Below are positions 12,659 through 64,000 of a stretch of 64,000 nucleotides of DNA, piece by piece; position 1 is the stretch's first letter; the number at the start of each line of letters is the position of its first letter. The stretch is from Corallium rubrum. Its lineage: Eukaryota > Cnidaria > Anthozoa > Scleralcyonacea > Coralliidae. The DNA is taken from positions 80,803,269-80,867,268 of the forward strand of contig OZ035997.1 in assembly GCA_964035015.1 (NCBI GenBank), read 5' to 3'. The translations under genes were made by a program, and so were the position numbers. The notes under the pieces are model-generated. The model saw only the letters and a list, made by a program, of their open reading frames with translations, did no database searches and had not been told where the DNA came from.

Positions 12659-13327
12659 ATGCGTGAATATTCTGACTTGACTAAAAGAAATCCAACTACT
12701 GGAGAGAATACTTATAAGTGTCCATGCTGTATCAAGACATTCGATAATCTTCGACGTTTGAGACGTCATATGGCAACAACACACTCTGAAAAAGGTCCAT
12801 TTAAGTGTGGTACTTGCGACAAGACATTTTCTTATGTAAGTAATTTAATACGTCATAAAAAAACACATACTGGAGGGAACCGTTTCAAGTGTGATAATTG
12901 TGACAAGACATTTTCCCGTAAAGGTAACATGGAACGTCATAAAAGAGCACATACTAAAGAGAAGCCATTCGAGTGTGATATCTGTCACAAAACATTTGGT
13001 CGTTTATCAGTCTTGAAGTGTCATCGAAGAACTCACACTGGAGAGAAACCATTTCAATGTGATATCTGCGACAAGAGATTTGCTCATTTATTTACATTTA
13101 ATTGTCATCAAACAGCTCATACTGGAGAGAACCGTTTCAAGTGTGATATCTGTTACAAGTCATTTTCCCTGTCCTATAACTTACTACGTCATAAAAGAAC
13201 ACATACTGATGAGAAGCCATTTAAGTGTGATATCTGTTACAAAACATTTGCTCTGTCAAGTTATTTACTAGGTCATATAAAAAGAACACATCCTGCAGAG
13301 AAGCCAATCAAGTGTGAAGTTGAGTGA
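12659..13327 (+). CDS. C2H2 zinc-finger protein, 3'-truncated paralogue
   Basis: Intronless frame of 222 residues with seven complete C2H2 fingers, including the first finger (C-x2-C at the start) that the paralogue at 213-1163 has lost. It ends in the first cysteine of an eighth finger (IKCEVE then stop). The N-terminal lead (..NPTT..) aligns with the same region of the first gene, so the two are duplicates. Downstream to about 13540, finger-like codon strings (HKRTH, KPFKC) continue in shifted frames with stops, showing that further fingers once existed. The protein may still function as a shortened DNA-binding factor, or it may be a pseudogene in progress. Confidence 0.8.
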   Translation: MREYSDLTKRNPTTGENTYKCPCCIKTFDNLRRLRRHMATTHSEKGPFKCGTCDKTFSYVSNLIRHKKTHTGGNRFKCDNCDKTFSRKGNMERHKRAHTKEKPFECDICHKTFGRLSVLKCHRRTHTGEKPFQCDICDKRFAHLFTFNCHQTAHTGENRFKCDICYKSFSLSYNLLRHKRTHTDEKPFKCDICYKTFALSSYLLGHIKRTHPAEKPIKCEVE

Positions 13328-13545
13328 CAAGTCAATTTCCCATTTCCCTACCAAGTTACTACTGTATGACATAAAAGAACACATATGAGAACAAAACCAT
13401 TTAAGTGTGATATCCTTCATATGAAATTTTTCCCAAAAAAGGTAACACAGTACGTACTGTACAACTTCATAAAAGAATATGGTATATACTTAAGAGAAAT
13501 TATTCAAATGCGATACCTGTGGAAAGGGCCTGCATTATCGAGTGA
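13328..13545 (+). pseudogene. Decayed zinc-finger tail
   Basis: After the stop at 13325-13327, motifs encoding finger linkers and HKRTH-type helices persist (cataaaagaacacatatgag, then ccatttaagtgtgatatcc) but with frameshifts and stops. Linker/finger-start remnants at about 13395-13415 and further fragments to about 13530 are identifiable by eye. This is the lost C-terminal part of the gene at 12659. Confidence 0.65.
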
Positions 13546-14084
13546 CCAGTGTTGGTCTAACTAAAATGACCAGTTATCTTTATGATCCTAAAAAAGGTAT
13601 TTGTATGTACATGTACCTGTCAGTGAGCAATCATTTTGCTTTAATGTACTATAAAAATGCGAGAAAGAAATTCCAGTTTGTTGTAGTACTATAAAAAGAT
13701 TGATCAACTATTTCATAAATCATAGTCTTTCATACAGTAAATATTCCATTAAAGAAAAACAGTATTTGTCCTCTTTCCTCTACAGAGGCTTTACCGTATG
13801 TACATAAGGCAAACCAGGCAAAAGTGCACAGGCAAAAGTTCACAAGCAAAGGTGGGAGTGGGCCAAAGAATCTTGATCAGAGGAGTGTGATGGTATTTGT
13901 CCATGGAAAGAGCCAAACCGGCTTAATTGATTTTTCAATTACCTTTATGGGGCACCAAAAGTGAGTTATTGTTTAGCACCAATAAATAATATTACTTATT
14001 TTCTCCTGATTTATTTGGTGACCATTGTGTGATTTGGTTATATAAAATAAATATTTTTCATAGTTGTCTACCTTGGCACCACTC

Positions 14085-14315
14085 TCCCTCAAAATGCTGA
14101 AAGCAGTAAGAGAACCTTTGGTCAAAGATGCAGTTTTTTTTGTTCTGAGGCAATGAAGTTGCTAGGACTTGACCCCATTCTCTGATTGGCTCAGACATCT
14201 ATTAGGGGATTAAACCTGTTAGGCAAGTTGGGATAATTAGATTACTGCAACATGAAAGTGAGATTAACAATGTATTCAACCAGAGGCCTTCCCACTTTCA
14301 GCATTTTTGAGGGAT
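14085..14315. mobile_element. Short inverted-repeat element
   Basis: CTCCCTCAAAATGCTGAAAG at the left is matched in reverse by CTTTCAGCATTTTTGAGGGA at the right, about 225 bp apart, followed by a G-run. It is probably a MITE; no target duplication was verified. Confidence 0.5.
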
Positions 14316-14396
14316 GGGGGGGGGGGGGGGAGTACACTGACTGGATGGTATAGAAACTCTGGGACCAGGGTAATAGTTACTATTATTACAGGCATT

Positions 14397-14622
14397 ACTA
14401 TTCAAACCAACAGAGCAAGACATAGATGTTTTTTTCATCACTTCTGAAGTGAAAGTTTCATTAACTGCAGATCAGTTTCAAAGCAATCATGTGGTGTATT
14501 CTTATGTACAGTACCACATGTAGTTTGTTACATACTTAACAATTGGATAGAATACAGTACACCATGTGATGATTGCTTTGAAATTGATCTGCGGTTAACA
14601 ATGTCTACTGGTTTGAATACTG
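14397..14622. mobile_element. Foldback MITE
   Basis: The left arm contains attcaaaccaacag and tgcagatcagtttcaaagca; the right arm contains their complements (ttgctttgaaattgatctgc, ctactggtttgaat). The two arms face each other across a short AT-rich centre. No frame is encoded. Confidence 0.65.
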
Positions 14623-15039
14623 TAGTATTTAATAATTAGACAACAAGCCAAAAGTTTCTATGAACAGATAGATGCTGTTGCTTAGCGAAGCAATTTCTGG
14701 CTCTACTTATTGTTTCTGATCACATTTAGAAACTCATAAATTTAGTGAACAGTACATTGAAATTATAAACAATGTTTTTTTTCACACTTGGTGAATAGTA
14801 GACAATTTTATTTCTTCATGCTCGGCGAGCTTTATTAATTATATCAAATAACAAGATTATGGTATTTCTTTACACAGAGTGAACATTACATTTTTGACAT
14901 TACAGGTACATTTTAAACACTTTTTTTTATATTCAAAACGATTTCTTTTAGTGCAAAGTTTCGCAGTATGGTGATGAGTGGCGAAAATTCACACGATACA
15001 TACAGACTTTCCGGGGGTAAACTTACAAGGTTTAACGAC

Positions 15040-15120
15040 ATACATGCTTGTTCTTAGTTGAAAGACTAAAACTAGTGAAAGTGTGTGAAACACTAGTACT
15101 AGTCTTTCATGTACGACAAA
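15040..15120. repeat. Short imperfect hairpin
   Basis: gttgaaagactaaaactagt is followed by actagtactagtctttcatg. The arms pair as an imperfect stem of about 18 bp. Confidence 0.4.
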
Positions 15121-16029
15121 TATTTGTGTCGCTTAAAGATTGTAAGCCCTAAGGGGCGATAACAGACAACGGGGATTTGTAATTTTTTATGAAGCTCATG
15201 ACAAATTCCCCACCCCCGGGACTTTGAAATTTGACAATTCCCCACCCCTGGGGAAAACACTAATACAAAAACACATGAGTTTTAACATCAAACAAATGTA
15301 TAATTAAACACATTTTAACATCAAATGTAAATTAACTTAAACAGTGGCTCATTTCTGTTGCTGCTTCCTTTGAGCTCTAGTTTTTTTCGCTTTTTCAGCA
15401 CCCCTGCGTCATTTTTCGTTAATTTTCGGCAACCTGAGAAATCTTTCAATGAATTCGTCGCCATTTTGAATACGGAATACTTTAGTTATCAGATTCCCAT
15501 GCCTCCTTGCATCCCCGCCCTTTACCCCCGGGATAAAATTAATAAAAAAATTCCCCACCCCCGGGATTTGATTTTCTGCATTGTCCCCGGGGTTGCCCGA
15601 GGGGTGGGGGTGGGGGGTGGTTACAGGAAGATTTGATTCATGCATTATCTATGGATATTTCTTGAAGGACGTGCAAAATCCTGGTGCAGAATTGATATAT
15701 CTTAATATATCGAGAATGAAGGAGGTTTCCCCCCAAAATATATTAGAATAGCACTGCTACGCGCGGTTTTGTTTGCGGCTGGCGAATACAACTGGCGGAG
15801 AAACGTAATTTTAATATTTCAAGAAGACAATATACTGTGATCAAGCCACAGTCCTCGTCAGCCTATAAAACAGGCCGGTAAATTTTACAAAATCTCTACG
15901 TGTTTATATTGATCAAAATCTTTCTTGGAATATTCATAAATTATGTAAAAAATAGCAAATGATATCGGAGCATTGAAGCGATCGAGACCTTTTGTTCCCT
16001 ACGATTACTTCACAATTTACTCTCAATTT

Positions 16030-17083
16030 TCCCCAAGCCTAATCTCGACATCCGTGTAGTCCACTTTACACGCGTGTAGAAAACGCGAGGTAGACGAAAT
16101 CTGGGAAATAGTTTATTTGTATATATATATATATATATATGTTTGGTACGGTGTCACGCGGTAAGAATAGTTGGACACTGGTGACTAGCGACGAAGAAAA
16201 CTATAAGCTCTCAAACAAATAGTATTTTGCTTTCGTTTATTAAAACGAAACGAAATGGAGCACGAAGAAAAGGATACAAACAACCCGTTTAATATATCTT
16301 GAAGAGAAACCAGAGAACTTGAAGAAACCAAACGCCGTATGGTAAACAAAAATTCGATCTGAATTGCAGTATTTGTGGTCACTCCGTGGTCAAATCATTT
16401 TAAAGTTAACGGTAGGATTCTTGTTGTTTTCAAGTTTTCGCTTAACCTAAACAATATACAGCTTCACGTTTTCGTGCTTTCCCTTTGCTCGTCGAAAGCA
16501 TAAATCACCTTAACTAAAGCTAATTTATAACACTACCTTAGACTCTATGTGGACATGATGTTTTTCATTGGCATTGCATGCACCTTTTATCATTAAATAC
16601 TCATGGGCTTTGGCGATTTTTTTGGCTATATTTCCAAATTTTCGATCGAAACGTTGTCTGTTTAATACTTCTTTCTGGAATCCGATTCTACCAAATTGTT
16701 TTTATCTCGGACTCTATTATAAATGTAATTTTTGAGCTGTTGACTTTTCTGCCTTTGCAAAACATGTATGCATAGGGAAGCCATTTAAAGCTTGTTAAAA
16801 ATAGTCCCTTTTGAAACCTCCTAAAAACATATTTTATACAACCAGAATTTAACAATGAAATCTAAGTTTTACTTTGATATGTTAAATCAGTTTAGTCATC
16901 TTTTCCATAAATTATAGAATTTTCTTGAGGATTATCATTTGTTTTTATATCTGTTTGTTTTTATATTGGCTGTATATCAGGTGTGCTTATTTTAATCAGG
17001 GTGGGTGGGTGGGGGGTGTTTCAAAAAAGCATTTAATAAAAGCGGACGAGGGGTTGTTGCATTCATGTATTTCTAGTTAACTC
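16030..17083. repeat. Unnamed dispersed repeat, copy B
   Basis: Starts within the family 5' block (taatctcgacatccgtgtag, ttacacgcgtgta), then the TA microsatellite at about 16120-16140, the motif cagtatttgtggtcac, the ggcattgcatg motif at about 16570, a GGGTGG run and the 3' block gcgaggggttgttgcattca-like sequence (one base differs) at about 17040-17070. It is 5'-shorter than copies A and C. The LINE fragment begins immediately after its 3' end. Confidence 0.6.
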
Positions 17084-17572
17084 TTTAGTGCAACCGCACT
17101 TCGATTACTGCAGTATTGTTTGGAGAAACTGTAGTAAAACTTTGTCCACCAAACTTCAAAAACTCTAAACTCGTGCGGCTCGATCAAATCAAGCTAAAAT
17201 CAGTAAAATCAAGCTACGATGCCAACGCCGATATACTTTTTAAAAATCTCGGTTGGAGAAAACTTGAATCACAACGTCAAATTCATAAAGCTACTATAGT
17301 CTATAAATCTCTCAATGATCTTGCTCCCCATTATCTTCGAGATAGATTTGTCGAACGTATAGTAGGATTACCAATCGCTCATTGAGAGACATCGAGGGAA
17401 AACTCGCGATTCCTATGCTCTGCACAAATTTCATGAAAAACAGTCTTAGCTACTCAGGGGCAAAACTTTGGAATAATTACCCTCTGAGTTGCGACAGGCC
17501 AACTCTCTTAGAACCTTCCGGTATGGCTGCAAGAAGTACTCCAGTGTCTACTATTGATTAATGTAGATTCAC
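17084..17572 (+). pseudogene. LINE (non-LTR retrotransposon) 3'-end fragment
   Basis: The translation in pieces shows the C-terminal region typical of CR1/L2-like or Jockey-like reverse transcriptase proteins: HFDYCSIVW, then LGWRKLESQRQIHKATIVYK, then a region with YSGAKLWN. At least two frameshifts separate the pieces. The reverse transcriptase core and endonuclease are absent, as expected for a 5'-truncated insertion. Confidence 0.7.
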
Positions 17573-17659
17573 AGGGCACTCGTGTAAATTTTATTAATTT
17601 AATTATTATTGTTTTTCAATAGACTATAAATAATTGTAGTATATGGTATATATACCCGT

Positions 17660-17661
17660 AC

Positions 17662-17727
<66 letters not shown>

Positions 17728-17935
17728 CTATTCTTATTCTTATTCTTATTCCCATTCCCATTCCCATTCCAATTCCTATTCCTATTCCTATTCTCATTCT
17801 TATTCTCATTCTCATTCTTATTCTTATTCTTATTCTTATTCTTATTCTTATTCTTATTCTTATTCTTATTCTTATTCTTATTCTTATTCTTATTCTTATT
17901 CTTATTCTTATTCTTATTCCCATTCTTATTCTTAA
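17660..17935. repeat. (TA)n followed by TATTCT hexamer array
   Basis: About 60 bp of TA dinucleotides passes into about 210 bp of TTATTC hexamers with C-substituted variants. It produces artificial poly-(Ile-Leu) and poly-(Arg-Ile) frames that are not genes. Confidence 0.95.
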
Positions 17936-17939
17936 GTGG

Positions 17940-18780
17940 CGCTGCGTGCGATTATATCCCTGACACCGTTCCATGTACTGTATCGTGGGTTGTACTATCT
18001 CGTAACACTTTAGCTTGCATGCACGATTACGCGGAATAAGCACAATGTTATTATAAAGTCATGCATTTAAAGTTAGAGCTTTTACGTTTGCATAGGCTGT
18101 TAGTAAAGACCTACGTGACAGGTCTCAGTTAGACCTATTTACAGTGGGTGTATAAAAATCAATAAAAAATAAGAAGAGAAATGTACAAACCATATATTAC
18201 AAACTAAAAATAGATTAACGTCGTCACTATTTTGAATATGCTACTCGAACGAGTCAAAGCCGGACAAACAAAATTCAACTTTTTGCAACCACTGTTCCGA
18301 GAACACTAAAATATCTATAGCTTTAAGTAATTTCTTTGCATATATATATAAAGTTAACATAGACACCACAGCAATTCCAGCATATAAAATTAAAGGAGCA
18401 CATTTAATTCTTAATTTATTCTCGATATTTTAGCTTCTCGAACCAGTCGACATGGTTTTGGATTCTTTCGTCAACACGCAAAGTTTTACAGCCACATGCA
18501 GTTATTTTTCTGTCACTTGTAATTACACGAACCATAAACGGAACAACGCCTCTCTTGATCATATATGCTTTTATCTTTTCAGCATTCTCATCCTATTTTA
18601 TACCCCCGAGGTAAAACCGCTTCGTAGTAATTCTTTTTAAACCAATGATCACTGTCGGGGTTCTAATTTTCTTCCGTGTTGTTGTCTTCTGATTTGAATC
18701 ACAAATTACTGCGTAGTTCACTTGAGCATCTTTGTTGTCTGATGTCTATGTCGTCTGAATTTGTATTTATCACTTTGCCA
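17940..18780. other. Intergenic, nothing recognised
   Basis: AT-rich sequence without long frames, inverted repeats or family similarity to other parts of the window. Confidence 0.4.
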
Positions 18781-18789
18781 CTAGTCTCT

Positions 18790-18985
18790 GTGGATGGATG
18801 GATGGATGGATGGATGGATGGGTGGATGGGTGGATGGATGGATGGATGGATGGATGGATGGATGGATGGATGGATGGATGGATGGATGGATGGACGGGTA
18901 GGTGGGTGTATGGATGGTTGGATGGATGGATGGATGGATGGATGGATGGATGGATGGATGGATGAATGGATGGATATATGGATGA
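18790..18985. repeat. (GGAT)n microsatellite
   Basis: About 195 bp of GGAT tetramers with a few variants near 18890-18915. The frames through it (Trp-Met-Asp, or Ser-Ile-His-Pro) are artefacts. Confidence 0.95.
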
Positions 18986-19204
18986 ATAGTTAGATAGAGT
19001 AAAACGTTTTGGAGCTATCGACAAAAATTTAATATTCACTCGTTCAAAACATAAATTTCATATTTAATATAATTTCTACGAAATCATACTCGCAGGGTGC
19101 TGGGATCCTGATCGATTGATCTAGCAAAACATCAGTTGTCCGTCAGTCAATTTACTGCACTTTGAAAACAAATGTTTCCTAGAAAAAAAATCACAATATA
19201 AAAT

Positions 19205-19470
19205 AATGATAAAAATGCTAAGAAATGCAGGAAAGGGAGGAAGTTATGAAGGAATGAGGGAAGGAGGCAAGCAGGCAGGCAAGAAAAAAGGAAGGGAGAA
19301 AAGAAAAATAGAAAGAAAAAAGGAAAGAAATAACAGGAAAAAGAGAAAAGGAAGGATTAAGGATAGAAAGAAAGAAGGAAGATTTGGGGAATGAATAAAT
19401 GGAAAGCAAGCAAGAAATTAACAAAGGAAGGAAAAAAGGAAGGGAGCAAGCAAGAAAGAAAAAATCTACT
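19205..19470. repeat. Purine-rich (GGAA/GAAA) tract
   Basis: The plus strand is almost entirely A and G with AAGGAAGG-type repeats. It lies just downstream of the aminopeptidase stop codon (the gene is on the minus strand), so it may fall in that gene's 3' UTR or flank. Confidence 0.7.
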
Positions 19471-19538
19471 GAAATCGAAATATAACATATATACTTGCAA
19501 CAATACTACGTACATACCATTAAATTGCGTCTCTCAAA

Positions 19539-61681
<42,143 letters not shown>

Positions 61682-61989
61682 TTCGCGTTCAGTGCTTCTG
61701 GTTTGGAGAGTTCTACAAATTAATCAACGTGACCCGTTCTCTGTCTCTGTTGACTGTTGTCAAGACTAATAAATGCTGTCAAGCCATAACTGACTTATTA
61801 AAATCTTGACCACATGCATGTGTTATCTGATCTGTTTACAGATTGTATTGCAAACTATGCGGAGTATTAATAGATTCAACACATGCGGAAATTGTCTTGC
61901 ATAAACATATATCTGTAATCGAGTGAAATGCCCAATATTACTTCTAATATACCCAATTCTTTCCTGGCATTACCACCTTAATATATACA

Positions 61990-62140
61990 GAACTCACGAT
62001 CAAGCTCTCGGCAACGGCCTCCGTCAGAGCATTGCACTAGAATCGCAAGGTCGTGGGTTCAATTCCTACCGGAAGGCCCGTGTAGTTGCATTTTTCGCAA
62101 CTGGTCCCGGTTTGGTCTTAAGATGTATGTATTCTGCACT
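61990..62140 (+). mobile_element. tRNA-derived SINE-like sequence
   Basis: The segment contains a B-box-like element (gggttcaattcctacc) preceded by a tRNA-like A-box region (ggcctccgtcagagcatt). The rest does not fold into a clean tRNA by eye and a non-tRNA tail follows, so a SINE head is more likely than a tRNA gene. Confidence 0.45.
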
Positions 62141-62164
62141 CGAATTTTCCTTCACCAAAAATCC

Positions 62165-62169
62165 CTAGA

Positions 62170-62200
<31 letters not shown>
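62165..62200. repeat. Short (AT)n microsatellite
   Basis: About 30 bp of AT dinucleotides at the tail of the SINE-like sequence. Confidence 0.8.
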
Positions 62201-63962
62201 TATGGTAAAAACAATGAACAAACAATGATGCAATTGTATACTTGTAACAACCTTGTATTCAGAGCTAAACAAGATTTTTGACAAAATTGTCTATACTGGC
62301 CATGGTGTGTTTTAACTAGCTTTAAAAAAGAACTCAGAGTAAAGCCATGGCTGCACAGGAGGCAAAGCACCAACAACCCTACTGTCTATACATTCTATGC
62401 ATGCATGAATTCCAAGCCTGGACAGGTGGTCACCAATTCAAATACTAACTAAATCCAATTGGGCTTTACTCCAGTCCTCAGTGATGAGAGGCTGTGCGCT
62501 TATAGCTTGACCAGCAAAGGACAGGTGTGATCTACAGTGCGAACGGCATGGTTGCGAGTTTGTTTACATAACATTGATTTAATTATGTCTTCACAAAAGC
62601 TAAAACGATGTACCGTGACTCATTTCTTTGTTCTCCTTTCTTTATACAAACACCCACACAACCACACTCTTTTCGCTCAACAATAAAATTAGCCTGGAAA
62701 CTTCGAGAAACATTAACAAACATATTGATATGAGCCCACTTTCTGTGGCTGCGCAGACGCACTGTAGATCTCCTTTAAAATGGCACTACGACGAAAAATT
62801 CGTGAATCTAGTATTGATACTAGTAAACTATCATTTCTAAATGAGGAATACCGGCGTTTTCAGTTTCTCAAAGTATTTTCTCGTTCTCGAGATATTTAAG
62901 TTTCTGAAACATGTAAATTAGGTGCCTCGTGACGTCATTTACCACACAGGCAAAAATAAGATTTACAAAATGAATAATATATCTGAAACTAAGAAGTAGA
63001 AATAATTCAAACTTTGCACAAGTATAGATATCACACAGAGGAGGTACGAAGGTCTTTTCAGAATGCATTACGCTTGAAACCTATTATCAATCTCGCACCG
63101 GAAATGCTTCACTCCATTATGAACCTTCGAGGAGTGAATACGATTTGAAAAATAGTGTTTCGAAGTTTGTGGCGTTTAGAATACTTTGGTTTGGGACTCC
63201 CATGAATTTATTTATATATATTTTGTAACCTAGCAGTACTTCGACGTTTATTATTTCGCCTGATTCACCTGATTTTCTGGTCAAGCTAACTGCTCGCTGC
63301 TCGTCGCTCGAGGATCAGATACAGTATTATAAACATTGCTGTCTCGTCATGTTTCTGAATAGTAATGCGTTTCTAATTTGACACTTCAATACTTTTTTAT
63401 TGCTTAACTTGTCTATACACTCGAGTAATAACCGTCGACTTGATCTAAATCATAGGGTATATTTGATATTTTTGTTCAGTAGTTTTGTTCCTTTTGAAAT
63501 GAGTTTATTATGTTGTCGTTGACGAATACTTAATTACCTCAAGTTAATACAGTAAGCCTATCTACTTAAAAACTGTTTCAAGAAACAACTGTTGGTATGT
63601 TCTTGCACACAGTCTCTTACATTTAAAAACAAGTGGGTCAGGAAAACATGTCTGATTGTTTATACAGAAAATACTGTACATATATATGGACCTTATTAAT
63701 TCTGTCCCAAGTATTTTTGAAACCATCATAACCCAGGGAAGACATGATAATATAACCCAGTGGACCAACATAGTTAACACATTTTAATTTAATTCAGTTC
63801 AACACCCACTTTCTGCCCAAATAATTAACTTTACTTTCCTTCTCTTAAAATTTAGTTGCCCAAAATCCATGTTATATTATTCAGCCTTTCACAAGCATAT
63901 ATCAGTCAGTGTCATCATATACAGTAAGCATAAAACTAGAGGAAAGGGGCTTAACCCTTTCT
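62201..63962. other. Upstream intergenic flank, nothing recognised
   Basis: No frame above 75 codons and no family similarity within the window. Confidence 0.35.
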
Positions 63963-64000
63963 CAGGGGCGAAACTAGCCCTTTTCCGTTGGGGGGGGGGG
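63963..64000 (+). mobile_element. hAT-like element end, cut by window edge
   Basis: Begins CAGGGGCGAAACTAGCCC followed by a G-run, the same layout as the left end of the MITE at 6606 (CAGGCACGTAGCC.. then G-run). The rest lies outside the window. Confidence 0.5.

Noticed and set aside
61990..62070. Functional tRNA gene
   Set aside because: B-box is good but the acceptor and anticodon stems do not pair cleanly.

Overview
Eukaryotic, almost certainly metazoan, genomic DNA. It has spliced exons with GT/AG borders, C2H2 zinc-finger genes and very dense transposons and microsatellites. The repeat content (GIY-YIG Penelope-like elements with hammerhead ribozyme motifs, a 5S-derived SINE, a Polinton-like element, many foldback MITEs) resembles an anthozoan cnidarian such as a coral or sea anemone. 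That placement is an inference from repeat style, not a proof.

Genes. (1) A C2H2 zinc-finger gene lies at 213-1163 (+). A paralogue at 12659-13327 (+) has a decayed 3' end. (2) The main gene is an M1-family zinc aminopeptidase (aminopeptidase N type) on the minus strand from 61681 to 19539, about 42 kb. I reconstructed 18 coding exons by homology-style reading, splice sites and phase. They give a type II membrane protein with intact GAMEN, HELAH-X18-E and the catalytic tyrosine, running to a stop codon. The exon lengths sum to 2815 nt, so exactly one more exon of 3n+2 nt is required between 40811 and 39579; I could not place it with certainty.

Introns of this gene hold most of the window. 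The last intron (19677-23027) carries two Penelope-like elements, one of them a near-palindrome. The next (23110-33404) carries a dispersed repeat, several MITEs and a 5.9-kb satellite of 52 near-identical 113-bp units that looks like a tandemly amplified TTAA-type MITE. Intron 33546-37285 holds a long GA tract and a Penelope relic with nested insertions. Intron 43233-50524 holds a hAT-like element and a complete 5087-bp Polinton/adintovirus-like element at 45272-50358. That element has a perfect 6-bp target duplication, AG...CT termini, a packaging-ATPase ORF without a P-loop, two small virion-type ORFs and a Bcl-2-like ORF with a decayed inverted second copy.

The left 19 kb between and around the zinc-finger genes is intergenic and repeat-rich: foldback elements, MITEs, a RecQ-like helicase relic inside a 3.3-kb inverted-repeat element, a LINE 3' end, and three copies of an unnamed dispersed family of roughly 1.05-1.25 kb. 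The right end (61682-64000) is the upstream flank of the aminopeptidase gene with a tRNA-like SINE and the start of another hAT-like element cut by the window edge.
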